Below, piece by piece: positions 24,397-56,721 of a stretch of DNA of 64,000 nt. A program made the position numbers and the translations under genes. Each line of letters begins with the position of its first letter. Within the stretch, counting starts at the first letter, position 1. Source of the stretch: Ciona intestinalis (Eukaryota > Chordata > Ascidiacea > Phlebobranchia > Cionidae). The DNA is taken from contig NC_020172.2 of assembly GCF_000224145.3 (NCBI RefSeq), forward strand, positions 1,062,921 to 1,126,920, written 5' to 3'. Under the pieces are notes generated by a model, which saw nothing but the letters and a program-made list of their open reading frames with translations, did no database searches and was not told where the DNA came from.

Positions 24397-27300
24397 GACT
24401 GTAACTCAGAATAATGATCCGATGTGGTTTCACCATCTTTTATAACGTTTGTTAGACAGAATATTTCCGATTACTTTTGCGAAAATCTTCTTCGTGGTAT
24501 AACGTATGCAGGGTTAAAAAGAAAAAGGAGCTTGGTGATTGCGCAAGCATATCTAAAGCTCTTAAACAGTATTAGGTACTGCTGGTAATGTTATTGCAGT
24601 GTTTTCATTTTCAAGCCATATATATAACTGGAACAACTAACTATTCAGCTAATGCAAATATATTTAAAATACACAAAAGTTTAAGAGGTATGTGTGTGTA
24701 CGCAGTAGGTTGGGGTAAGATAAGGCTTTTTTTCTTTCTCTTTTTTCGTCCTGTTTCGTAGCAAACAAAATATTTTAGCACAGGTTCAATGCAAAAACAT
24801 TACAATTAAAGGGATTCTTTCACATATGGTGCAAATATGTTTAAAAATACACAAAAGTTTGAGAGGTATGTGTGCAAGGGCGTAGCGAGCCCTAAATTTT
24901 GGTGCCGGCCAATGTTTTATGGTTGTATTTTGGGTTTGAAACACCTCATTACAACAAAAAACACGGAAAGGCGTTCTGAATACAATTTATTTTTTATAAT
25001 TACGCCGCGTGAAAACAACGATCTACAACTGCATCCAAAACTCTAGTCGTCGCCTACCACCAGCTATTTTTGTCGCAGAATTTTACCAAACCTTACCAGT
25101 CTAAAACAGCAGTTTTTAAATCACTCGTAAAAAGTCAAAATTGTGTTAAAATGATTGTTTGTGTTACTTGATTATCTTTACATTTTTGGTTGTATTTTAG
25201 CACAGGTTAAATGCAAAAACATTACACATAGTTTTAGTCACTTAATGTCTGCTACAGTGCTGCAATTAAAGGGATTCTTTCACATATGGTTTCATACATT
25301 ACTCATGCAGAGATCACGTGACAAGCAATTTCCAAATCGTCAATTTAAGGAAGTAATTGTCTGATGAAATTTTCTTTTTGTAGAACTCATGTTGTTTTCG
25401 CCTCAGTTTCTATGAAAATTAGAAAACCTTGTTCAGACTGGCTAGTCGTGCTATAGACATTAAGACAGAAACGATTGAACGATGTTTTATTGATTCGTTT
25501 ACTTATGGTCTTAGCATCTAATACAGTTGACCATAATGTATTCTATCCAACTATATTTTACCAGATTGCCGAGGNNNGCTTCACAAGACTTATAATTGTG
25601 AACAAAANNNNNNTTGTTTCTTAAGGATTCAATCGAAATTAAATACAAACCCGTACAATGCATGATTGAATTATCCGAAAAAGCAAAATAAGACAAAAAC
25701 TATTTTTTCCTGTGCACTCAAAATTGTTAAACCAAAGTAAGAACAAACATATGTAGAGGCGGCCAGACAGCGGAAAGTAGTCACTTGCACAAACCAAAAA
25801 AAGGAAATCTGGTTTTAACCGGTTTAGAGCGGTTTAAACGAAAAGATTCGCATAGCCCCGCAACTGCAACTTTATATAGTTATTCAACAAATTAACAAAC
25901 GGCCAATAAAGATAACTCTCGCAGTTTTGCAACGGCAATTGTAAATGTCAATTCAACAATTGAAGCAACATGAACTGGTTTGTTTTTAAGTAAGCAAACA
26001 TTGGTTAAACTTTTAACAAAAAATGTCAAGTTTTACCAGAAAGGAAAAGCTTACTTGTTTATGCTCGTTTTATTTTTAACAACTTTATAGAATATGTAGT
26101 AGCCTACTGTTGGGTAAAATGGGACAACTGGATTAATAGTACAATGGGGGAAGATGGGACACTTAAGCACATATTGCCAAATATTTTTAAAATCAAAATA
26201 GATGACGGTTTTTGGGTAATATCACGAATTAGTACTATCATTCCTTTATAAATTGACACCAATTTAATAAAATATAATAAAACACACGAGGAGTTTTTTA
26301 CCGATCGGCACAACAGGTGAAATTTTACAAATTTGAAAACACACAGGATAAGATGGGACAATTTAAAATCAGTGTTAATTTTGATTAATAAGTCTATTTA
26401 TAAATAGGAATATACGTAAATAACACGAAATAATACTGAACGCTTTGAAAATTAAGTCTAAACATTCATTTTCTTGCCCTACTGCTATAGTTTTTAACAT
26501 GTTACCTATACATTACATTATTGTATAACAATTGCTATTGTTTAAACGACAATGTTCGAACATCAATGGATAAATATTGTATCCTACAAATGTATATGAA
26601 TAGGTAATAACAGAAAGTTGATAATAACTATTGATAAAGTTTTTATTTTTGCTACAAATTGGGTATTGCTACTCTGCTTTTGGCACAAGCCACTTCTCAT
26701 ATATTATCACCAAGTGCAAATGACCAAATTTCGAATATTTTTAAAATATTATCTTATTATTATAACAGTATCTTATAGTTGAATAACCCCTGAGGTATAA
26801 GTTACTAAATTAAAAGCAAATTTTTCAAAGTTTGGCAATGAAAACATACAAAACTACAATGTGGGGGAAGATGGGACTCTAAATTGAAATATGTTTACAA
26901 TAGCAGTATTCTGCAACTTGTAGTTAACCTTCCAAGTTTAACAGGCTGTGCTAGTTTCTTTGCCATGTAAACTTCATATATATAACGTTAAACCGATATT
27001 TTTTTGTTGTTTTTATCTCAAATTAAAGTCATATTGACCCCTGCCTGTTTTCTTCATGCTTATATCTCAGTGTTTTTTTACAAAACTAAAACTTGTTTTA
27101 CGAGACAAAATCAAACTGTACGAAGTATATTCAAGGTTGTTTTATGAAGCTATGAAACTAGTTTAATCGTTCGCACACACAATCTAAAAAAGATTCATCG
27201 GCTTTACTATGTTTTAGCGAGCATTAAAAAATAGCACCTTACTATTTCGCATTTTTTTACCTGTTCAAAGTATACTGTTTCTATTTTACATATTTTTTTT

Positions 27301-28057
27301 ATTATTTAAAAACAGTAATCAGCTTTGACGGGCGTTTTATAAAGTCGTGATAATACTGTCGAATAATTCTGTAATCTTATTTTCTTGATTATCATTAAAT
27401 GGGGCACTGTAAAAGAAAATTAAAAAGGTCTCGTCTGACAAAGTGTCCCATCTTTCCCCACCCTACTATATCAAAATATCCTCATCGTATTTTAAACAAT
27501 TACCAAAGGTCTATGGGAGTCGTGAGGACACTGCTTTTATAAATCTTTAAATGTTCTTGTTTACAATGACGAGAAAACAGAATGATAAGATTTCTTATCT
27601 TCCACTCTATATATGTGATAATAATGGCTTAACGAAATGCATGAACTTTGCGCTAGACGAAATGCATAAACTTAGTATTTTTAAAACCATATTATTCGTG
27701 CCATACCAAAATTAAAACATTGCATAAAGGGACAAAGACGAAACATTTTTTGTCGTGTTTCTGTCGTTGTTATGTCTGTTATATAGGTCAAAACATATAA
27801 AAACATAGAAAACCTAAAATAAACAATGTCAAAGCAACATAGTCAATAAACATGAACAAAACCTAGGAAAAACATGAACAAAACTTTTTTCTTAATTTTT
27901 TTTCTGCTTCTAAATTCTACACTCAACTAGAGGTTTCATTTTGCTGATATGGCAAATTTATATTTCTGATTAAAAATCAAGTACAATTTTTTTCATGAAC
28001 TTTTATTTTGTTTCCTTTGTACGTTGTTGGCAAACTCGTTCGAGAACTATAACGTGT
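24397..28057. other. Spacer between peptide copies B and C
   Basis: Holds the upstream part of the duplicated unit (25145-25700), two short assembly gaps at 25575-25577 and 25608-25613, an IR-bounded MITE-like stretch at 26135-26365, a lone MITE end near 26860, and a MITE-like stretch at 27435-27610. The rest (26.4-27.4 kb) is AT-rich with nothing recognisable. Confidence 0.6.
25145..25700. repeat. Segmental duplication, unit 1 (5' flank of copy B)
   Basis: Closely similar to about 29030-29600 and, more diverged, 32010-32400. Shared blocks include GGGATTCTTTCACATATGGT and AGAGATCACGTGAC. Each lies about 0.4-0.8 kb upstream of a peptide copy, so the array grew by duplication of a unit of several kb. 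Confidence 0.8.
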
Positions 28058-28665
28058 TTAACCCTTCCATTCCTTCCACCCAGCGGCGACCGATGCGACC
28101 AGTTCGTCACGCAGAACCATTTCAGAAAAGCCATCGCACAATTCTGTCGAAACAACAATATTAATTAGAACTAAATTAATCTTTCAGCGGCACATCTGGT
28201 ACAAAAACGTTATTATATTCTAACGTTTAAAAACGTCTCGCCAAAGCCACAAAAATATTAATTTCCATTATATGGTAGCAGAAGTAATAGAACTAAAGTT
28301 CAAAGGTCTTACGTGGTATACGTGTGTACACCACATTATACAATGGCATAAGTAAATTTAAAACTTTACATAATAGTACTGTGGGGTGAGTTTGCTACCA
28401 TATGCAACGAGAAAATAAAATAAGATAAAATCTTACCGTCTTCCTCCAAAGGAAGTAGTTCTTCGCCGCTGTAACGATAAATAAGTTAATTTATCTATAG
28501 GTCTAATAGTAATAAAAAACTTAGAATCTAAGTATATTATTCCAACTTTAAACAATAGACTTACTCAGTACGGGCAAAAGCGATATCGTAGGTACCGCAC
28601 TTGCGAGCAGCGGCGACTTGCAAAAGAGCCAAAAGAAGTAGACAGGTAAGAAGTTTGCGATCCAT
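28058..28665 (-). CDS. Small secreted peptide, copy C (complete, 72 aa)
   Basis: Exons 28665-28565, 28468-28437 and 28143-28058; sum 219 nt. Exons 1 and 2 encode the same peptide as copy A. Exon 3 begins ELCDGFSEMVLRDELVAS and ends VAAGWKEWKG, longer than and unlike the tail of copy B after the shared ELCDGF. AATAAA lies at 28002-28007 on the minus strand. A splice-acceptor-like sequence ending TTACAG sits 2 nt before the ATG, as in copies A, B and D. Confidence 0.72.
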
Positions 28666-29029
28666 GACTGTAACTCAGAATAATGATCCGACGTGGTCCC
28701 GCTATCATTTATAACGTTGTTAGACAGAATGTTTCCGATTACTTTGCGAAAATCTTCTTCGTGGTCACGTATGCAGCGTTAAAAAGAAAAAAGAGCTTGT
28801 TGTTTGCGCTGGTAATGGTATTGCAGTGTGTCCATTAGTCAAACCGTATAACCAGAACAACTAACTATTCGGTTGATGTAAATATATTTAAAATATACTT
28901 AAGTTTAAGAGGTAAGATGGGACGTTTTTCTTTTCTCTATTTTCGTCCCATTTCATAGCAAACAAAAAATACTTTCAGACTCTAAAACAGCATTTAGTTT
29001 TTAAATCACTCATAAAATGTCAAAACTTT

Positions 29030-29600
29030 TTTAAATGATTGTTTGTGTTACTTGATTATCTTTACATTTCTGGTTGTATTTTATCACAGGTTCAATGCAA
29101 AAACATTACACATAGTTTTAGTCACTTAATGTCTGCTAACAGTGCTGCAATTAAAGGGATTCTTTCACATATGGTTTCATACATTACTCATGCAGAGATC
29201 ACGTGACAAGCAATTTCCAAATCGTCAATTTAAGGAAGTAATTGTCTGATGAAATTTTCTTTTTGTAGAACTCATGTTGTTTTCGCCTCAGTTTCTATGA
29301 AAATTAGAAAACTTTGTTCAGACTGACTAGTCGTGCTATAGACATTAAGACAGAAACGATTGAACGATGGTTTATTAGTTCGTTTACTTATGGTCTTAGC
29401 ATCTAATATAGTTGACCATAATGTATTGTATGCGACAGCGTTATATTCTATTCAACTATATTTTACCAAATTGCCGGGGCAAGCTTTACAAGACTTATAA
29501 TTGTGAACAAAAACGTGGTTGCTTCTAACGGATTCAATCAAAATTAAATACAAACCCGTACAATGCATGATTGAATTATCCGAAAAAGCAAAGTAAGACA
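29030..29600. repeat. Segmental duplication, unit 2 (5' flank of copy C)
   Basis: Counterpart of 25145-25700; covers the parts that are N in unit 1, so it can serve as a guide to what is missing there. Confidence 0.8.
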
Positions 29601-29882
29601 AAAACTATTTTTCTGCGCAAATAAAGTTGTTAAACCAAAGCAAGAATAAACATTTACAGGCACCATCGCGCTTAATGAAATGCATGAATTAACGATTGTA
29701 AGAACCTTACGTAATTAATTGTATTTGATAGTTATCTTAAATAAAGATTTCATTTTGATGATATGGGAACTTTCTGATTAAAAACCAAACACGATTTTTA
29801 TCATGAAATTTTTATTTTGTTTGCTTCGTATACGCTGTCATTGGATAACTCATTCTGGAACTGTAAATCGTTTTTATCCTTT

Positions 29883-29938
29883 CTATCCATTCCATGTGGC
29901 GTCACGCATAACCATTTCAGAAAAGCCATCGCACAATT
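29883..29938 (-). pseudogene. Orphan last exon of the small peptide family (copy E)
   Basis: Encodes ELCDGFSEMVMRDATWNG then a stop, with the usual acceptor ending TTTCGACAG and a downstream AATAAA at 29811-29816. No exon 1 or 2 lies between it and copy D; instead 30075-30490 is occupied by a duplicated collagen gene tail. It could only be used as an alternative last exon of copy D. Confidence 0.65.
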
Positions 29939-30074
29939 CTGTCGAAACAACGATATTGGAACTAAATCAACCTTTTAGCGACTCATCTGGTACAAAAACG
30001 TTATTATATTCTAACGTTTAAAAACGTCTTGCCAAAGTCTCAAAAACATTAATATCCATTATGGTAGCAGAAGT

Positions 30075-30490
30075 AAGGTACGATAGGCGGCACGACCCGG
30101 TTATGACTGCTGGAGTGGGATTATACACAGGAAACATGCGACCACAGGTAGGCTGCACACCAGACGTGGCAGCGGGTTATGACGTTTTGTAAAAAAGTGA
30201 CGTTCAGGTAAGACGTAATACGTCACTGCTGGGCGGCGGGGTATGCTGAATGGTAAAAGCCGTTGTGAAAACGGCTATGAAGCGTTCGAAGCAATATTTA
30301 GTAATGCAGGTACAGTCAGGCTAGACCCAAAAAATGGGTGACGGTAATACTGTCGCGCGAGCTACATGATAATAATAACGAAAAAAACAGAAAAAGCGGG
30401 CAGGTTCTCGTCGTCGTTGTCACATTCCCAGTTCGTTTTGGGGTACAGCGGGGATTGAACCGCCGCTTAATGGAAGCAGGCTGGGCCAAA
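30075..30490 (-). repeat. Duplicated 3' end of the collagen gene, internally deleted
   Basis: Homologous to 33066-33779, in the same orientation. It includes the last codons of the collagen (FGPACFH and stop) and the sequence after the stop, but lacks about 300 bp in the middle. At 30490 the homology stops inside the collagen coding part and the 3' region of peptide copy D begins. Confidence 0.85.
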
Positions 30491-30590
30491 GGTTTAATTT
30501 TGCTGATATAAGAACTTTTTAATTGAAAACATGCACGATTTTTCTCATGAAATTTTATTGAAAAACTCATTGTGAAACTATATAACGTGT

Positions 30591-31469
30591 TTAACCTTTC
30601 CATTCCTTCCACACCGCGGCGACCGAGGCGACCAGTTCGTCAGGCAGAACCATTTCAGAAAAGCCATCGCACAATTCTGTCGAAACAACGATATTAGAAC
30701 TGAATTAACCTTTTAGCGGCTCATCTGATACAAAAACTTTATTTTATTTCTAACCTTTTAAAAAAGCCTTAGCAAGCCACAAAAATATTAATTTCCATTA
30801 TATGGTAGCAGAAGTAAGAGTATATTGGAACTAAAGTTCAAAGGTCTTACGTGGTATACGTGTGTACACCACATTATACAATGGCATAAGTAAATTTAAA
30901 ACTTTACATAATAGTACTGCGGTGTAAGACGGGATACCGTTAGCACCTAAATCCCGTATTTCCTGATCGGGTTTTAAACAAATTAACACGCTCTTTTAGA
31001 GTCGCGGTGCTACAGTTATACGATTTTGTAAATATTCTTTGCTTGCTACCAAATGCATCGAGAAAATAAAACAAAAACGTTCTAAAATGGCGTACATAAA
31101 TTTAAAACTGAATGGTGTGGATAGCTTTAAAAGAATTGTTTCCTTTAGCTTGTAGTACGGCAATTTTCGATTGCACTATAAGCTTATACAATATTGTTAA
31201 TAACCGGAAAAAGATTGAAAGATATATATCTTACCGTCTTCCTCCAAAGGCAGTAGCTCTTCGCCGCTGTAACGATAATTAAGTTAATTTATTTAACTCT
31301 GTGTAATAGTTGTACTATTAATAAAACTTACAATCTAAGTATATTATTCCAACTTTAAATAATAGACTTACTCAGCACGGGTAAAAATGAAATCGTAGTT
31401 ACCGCCCTTAGCAGCGACTTGCAAAATATGAGCCAAAAGAAGTAGACAGGTAAGAGGTTTGCGATCCAT
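30591..31469 (-). CDS. Small secreted peptide, copy D (diverged, 71 aa)
   Basis: Exons 31469-31372, 31266-31235 and 30676-30591; sum 216 nt, open throughout. Exon 1 has a 3-nt insertion (ALLQV to AHILQV) and a 6-nt deletion, both in frame, and reads AAKGGNYDFIFTRA where the others read ARKCGTYDIAFART, so the first mature Cys is lost. Exon 3 reads ELCDGFSEMVLPDELVAS and ends VAAVWKEWKG, close to copy C. Intron 2 carries a diverged MITE at about 30918-31095. It is either a diverging paralogue with one free Cys or a gene in early decay. Confidence 0.65.
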
Positions 31470-33755
31470 GACTGTAACTTAGAATAATGATCCGACGTGG
31501 TCCCCCATGATTTAAGCTTCAAGCGTTCGTTAGACAGAATGTTTTCGATTACTTTTGCGAAAATCTTCTTCGTAGTTACATAGGCAGCGTTAAAGAGAAA
31601 AAAGAGCTTGGTGATCACGTAAGCATATCTGAAGCCTATAACAGTATTAGGTATACTGCTGGCAATGTTATTGCTATGTGTCCAATGTTTAAACCGTATA
31701 ACCAAAACAACCAACTAGTCACCTAATGTAAAACTACTTAAAATATACAACGAACGTGTGGTATATCATGTGTACAGTATAGGGTGGGGTAAGATGGGAC
31801 GTTTTGTTTTCCGTTTTTTACGCCCAATATAATATATATATAATTTTTTATGCTTAAAAATCATAACCTTACACAAAGCATTTCATTTATTGTTAAATCA
31901 CGATTAGAAATTAATGGAATTAGAAGCTAAAGTTATCCCATCTTACCCCATAGTATATGGGGTAAGATGGGACTAATAAAGTAAATATTAGTGAAGTCTA
32001 AAAAGACAAAATTGTGTTAAAAATTTTGTTTGTGTTTCTTGATTATCTTTACATTTTTGGCTGTATTTTAGCACAGGTTCAATGCAAAAACATTACACAT
32101 AGTTTTAGTCACTTAATGTCTGCTACAGTGCTGCAATTAAAGGGATTCTTTCACATATGGTTTATTACATTACTCATGCAGAGATCACGTGACGAGTAAC
32201 TTCAAACGTCAATTTAAGGAAGTAATTATCTGGCGAAATTTTCTTTTTGTAGAACTCTGTTGTTTTCGCCTCAGTTTTCCATGAACTTAAGGCTGACTGG
32301 GCGTGCTCTGCGTTTAGATGGAAATGATAAAACTCTGTATTATTGAACAGTTTACTTACGTGTCACGGTCTTAGCATCTAATATCATTGGTCACAATGGG
32401 GCAGGAAATGTTTTTTTTCAGAAAATGACATTTTTGAATGTTTTTTTTAAGTTTTTATTCCTTACTTGTGACTTGATATATTTTTTCTATGTTTTTTTTA
32501 TGCCGTGTTTCATGTTTTGTCAATCTTGCAAATACGGACAAAACATGAAGCATGGAAAAAACTTTCTTTTCTTTTTTTGCTGGTCTTAGCTTGATAGACA
32601 ACCTCTACATTGCTGCTCATTGAAATTATTGAATTACCAGAAATTGACGTAAGTCGTTTTATTGTGCACGCGTTTATAGCAGGATATAAAAGCAAAGTAA
32701 TAGAAAAACACAAAGTATCAGGCGAATACGGGTGGTTTGGTGTCTTCACGGGACATATTTTCCAAGCCGTGCTCTGATTGGTGAACGGGAATCACGTGGG
32801 CTAGGACGCGGACGCGGATTGGCTGCAGTTATTTTCCCGAACGAAGAAAACTCCAACTACATTTAGTGCTGGTAAACGTAGTTGGAATTTTAACCGAACT
32901 CTATCATGGGAACTGCCGGCTTCCGAAACGGGTGGCGACTTCGAATGTTGGACGACGTCTTCCAACTACGAGCTGCTCACGTGACACGATGGTCGGTCAA
33001 CCGTAACGGCTTCCACCAAAGGCGAACGCCCAAGCTTTCCGTAAAACACTGACCAACAGGCGGGCAAGGTACGATAGGCGGCACGAGCCGGTTATGACTG
33101 GAGTGGGATTATACACAGGAAACATGCGACCACAGGTAGACTGCACACCAGACGTGGCCGTGGGTTAAGACGTTTTGTAAAAAAGTGACGCTCAGGTAAC
33201 ACGTAATACGTCACTGCTGGGCGGCGGGGTATGCTGAATGGTAAAAGCCGTTGTGAGAACGGCTATGAGGCGTTCGAAGCAAGATTTAGTAATGCAGGTA
33301 CAGTCAGGCTAGACAAAAAAAAAAGCGGTGACGGTATAATACTGTCGCGCAAGCTACATGATAATAATAACGAAAAAAACAGCAAAGGTGGAAAACGCCG
33401 CTGCCGTGTGGAAAGATATGCTGAATGGGCGAAACGAAAATGAGCGAGGATTTTTTCAGGATGCTGAGTAAGTTTGGATGTTCGTTATACATAAAAAAAA
33501 CGCAATTTAACTAGGCTGAAAAAACGCAAAAAAGGCGGCGTTATCGGTGCTACAAATGCGTGACATAAAAACACAAGTACAATGTTACATTACAGAGCCG
33601 TCGTCGTCGTTGTCGTCAGATAAAAATAGTTTTTTTAACGCGGGAGCGAACTCCCACCTACGTGTCGTCAAATCCGTTTTAAGAGCGGGCAGTTCGTCGT
33701 CGTCGTTGTCACATTCCCAGTTCGTTTTCGGGTACAGCGGGGATTTAACCGCCGC
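31470..33755. other. Spacer between peptide copy D and collagen 3' end
   Basis: Contains a MITE-type block (about 31775-31980), the diverged third copy of the duplicated unit (32010-32400), a promoter-like GC-rich island (32757-33060), and the immediate 3' flank of the collagen gene (33066-33755). Minus-strand AATAAA signals occur near 32453 and 32657, more than 1 kb after the collagen stop. Confidence 0.55.
32757..33060. promoter_or_regulatory. GC-rich promoter-like island with CCAAT boxes
   Basis: Far richer in CpG than its surroundings, with two GATTGG motifs (CCAAT boxes on the minus strand) about 50 bp apart (CTGATTGGTGAAC and CGGATTGGCTGC) and CACGTG-type E-boxes. Minus-strand CCAAT boxes would suit leftward transcription, for example of peptide copy D 1.3 kb away. 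No TATA box is visible. Confidence 0.35.
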
Positions 33756-54191
<20,436 letters not shown>

Positions 54192-56721
54192 CGTGCACAG
54201 CTCCTCCGCCGATGTATTCCGACTCGTTCGTCGGTAGCACAAGGTCGCTGCTGCTGCGTCCGCGCCCCTAGAACGTTCGAGAATGCGTTTAGCGGCGAGC
54301 GCAGGCCGCGGGGCTAGAACGAGCGAAAAAGTCTCTCAACGAAGCTACGTCTCGCTATCCTCTGGCGACCCTTTGGGAAGCCGATGAATCGACTGTGTCC
54401 AACCACGGTAGATGTAGCCAGGTCGTGCGAATGCCTTCTTCTTTAAGGCCGTCGATTTTGTCTCTGGATCGGCTGGTTTCTTCTTATATTCTCTCGAAAA
54501 CGTGTAAGCGAGGGGCGGAGTGCGAAATGCAAAGTTTGCACTGTGGATCACGGTACGAAGTTGAAAGGAAAGGACCGACGGTGCTGCAATTAACAACCTA
54601 CTAACACCAGGATGTCAAATATCACGACCTCATTCTGTGGAGAAAGTGAAAAAATGAACTAATTAGTCTGGCCGTTGCTGTCAGTATACAGAAACACACC
54701 GGGCACTTAAACGTTACCACTACAGTATATTACATTACCTCACCCATATGCGTTGTTAAAAAATCATACTCACCACTTGACTGGTTTACCAAGGTACATA
54801 GCCAAGCATTTATTTTAAAGGGGGTGCAAAACGGTTATGCGATGAGCGTGCAATCCTTTATTGTATTTTTTAAAACCGCGGTAAGCCAGAACTGCTAACA
54901 AAATTTCAATATCGTTCTACCCCAATGACTTTGAAATTGTTTGAAAAAGAAAATACTATAGTCGGTTTAATCTATACCATTTCCATTTTCCCGGCAGGTC
55001 AAGGATGCCGGTTATAACCTCTTACAGCTGGATTGGATTACCGGCAGCGACTTAGCTGGTTAACCTAGCTTCGGGCTAGGTGGTAAGAGTTCCAGACACA
55101 ATTTCCTGAGCTCGTAATACCCAAGGCCGCGCTTTTACCACACCGACGCCAGTTTTAACGTTCGACGGTTGTCTGGCTACCCAGGTTCAAGCTGACGTTA
55201 TTCACGGCTCGTTGGTCACGAAATTACCAGCACTTTCAGCGCGCCAAGGAAAGCCAAACAAATCCAGGCCAATAATGAAAGCTCTGTACTGCGATGTTAC
55301 CCCGAAATGTGTAGTTTTAAAATAGGACATGACCGAACAACGTTAACGCCTGTGTAGCCAACACCAACGGCGATTACTTTCGTATGACTCATAGTCTCAA
55401 GCTGATATGATTTCCTACATTTTCCACAAGCGACAAACAAATTGCCGACAGACGACCGCCGGCCTATTTGCAAATTTAGTCACCTTTTCGTTAAAGGTTG
55501 CGAGCTGTGGCTTTGTTGTCTGATTATCAAGATAGAAAGTTTCGCTGATCTTGACTAACGAATGACTATTTCAGGGCATACTTTTTCTCGAAATTTCGCG
55601 GTTTGGTTCTCTATTTTACTTGTGCAACTGTATATTTTGCATATATGAGACGAAATCTCTTATTAATAAACTGTGGTAACGCCGTGCGTAAGTTATGACA
55701 TTTTACGTCACGAAAGCTGTTCAAATATGCGCTTTACTTAAATTATGCGGACGGCGAGCGACACACGGCTGGGAAAGCTCAGACAACAGTCCTGCCACAG
55801 GAATGCGTTTATCACTGAAACAACAACGTTATACAAGTCCTCGTTTATATAATTAAATTCCCTGTGTCCCTGCACGTCAACCAAATACTGAACCGCTAAC
55901 TCAAATATGCAGCCACATTTTATGCAGCGACTTAAATTGCTTTTGATAAACACTTCTTTTGAACGATTGCTGCTTTTACGGTTGTCTAAATTAAGGGCAA
56001 GTTTCTGCACTAAAAAGCAGGCCCTTTACGGTCGTTAATACAATTTGTTGCAGGGTTATGGCTGTGAATGTCGAAGGTTACAGTCGCGGGTCCTTTTATT
56101 AACCAGAATGCCCCAGTTTAGTTGATAAATTGCCATCAAATGCTTGCGGGTTTATGACAGCCGCCAATTCAGGCCAAGGCATGTCGAACAACGACTACGA
56201 ATGTAGCCCGTCAGATGAAACAACAAAGTCTGCCGCAGTAGGTGGTCCACATCGTTAATTTCGCGTTGTACTTTATAACAACTACCAAATAAATTTGATT
56301 CGAGCCCTAAGATATACAAATACGTAGCAGGATCCCCAATCATTTTTAATCTTGTATAACATTTCTATTTTAAAATATGAATAGACAATATGATGTCACA
56401 ATATAAATACAAACAAAAATTCCAGAACTTCGTTTATGACAAAACTGCATTTCATATTTTGAATTGAACTGAAAACACAAGCAAATTGGTCGTATTGCGG
56501 CCGTTTTTTTTGTTCAATTTTAAAACTGTTGCCATTTGAGCAAAAAAAAATGTAAATTTGGAGACCGTATCAGAATACAGTACAGATAGTTGCAAAACTT
56601 TGTTTAGCTGTCCGTTGACGCTTGTTTGGCGTTAACGGGTAGTGTGGTACTTTATTTGTGTGCTGTGTTATTCGTTATTGGAAAGTTCATTTCGTAATTT
56701 GTGGCCACTTCAGCTCGCACC
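54192..56721. other. Divergent region between collagen and channel genes
   Basis: Collagen starts leftward at 54191 and the channel starts rightward at 56722. The first 400 bp are GC-rich and probably the collagen promoter and 5' UTR. A short perfect hairpin (stem ACCTAGC/GCTAGGT, loop TTCGG) lies at 55063-55081. I see no convincing ORF or RNA gene. Confidence 0.5.

Noticed and set aside
33231..33443. 70-codon plus-strand frame rich in Lys/Arg next to the collagen end
   Set aside because: It lies in the collagen 3' flank. In the duplicated copy at 30230 the same frame is broken by a stop soon after the shared start, so it is not conserved as coding.
54345..54604. Opposed frames of about 70-83 codons upstream of the collagen start
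   Set aside because: Overlapping on both strands in a GC-rich promoter or 5' UTR region, with no features of a protein.
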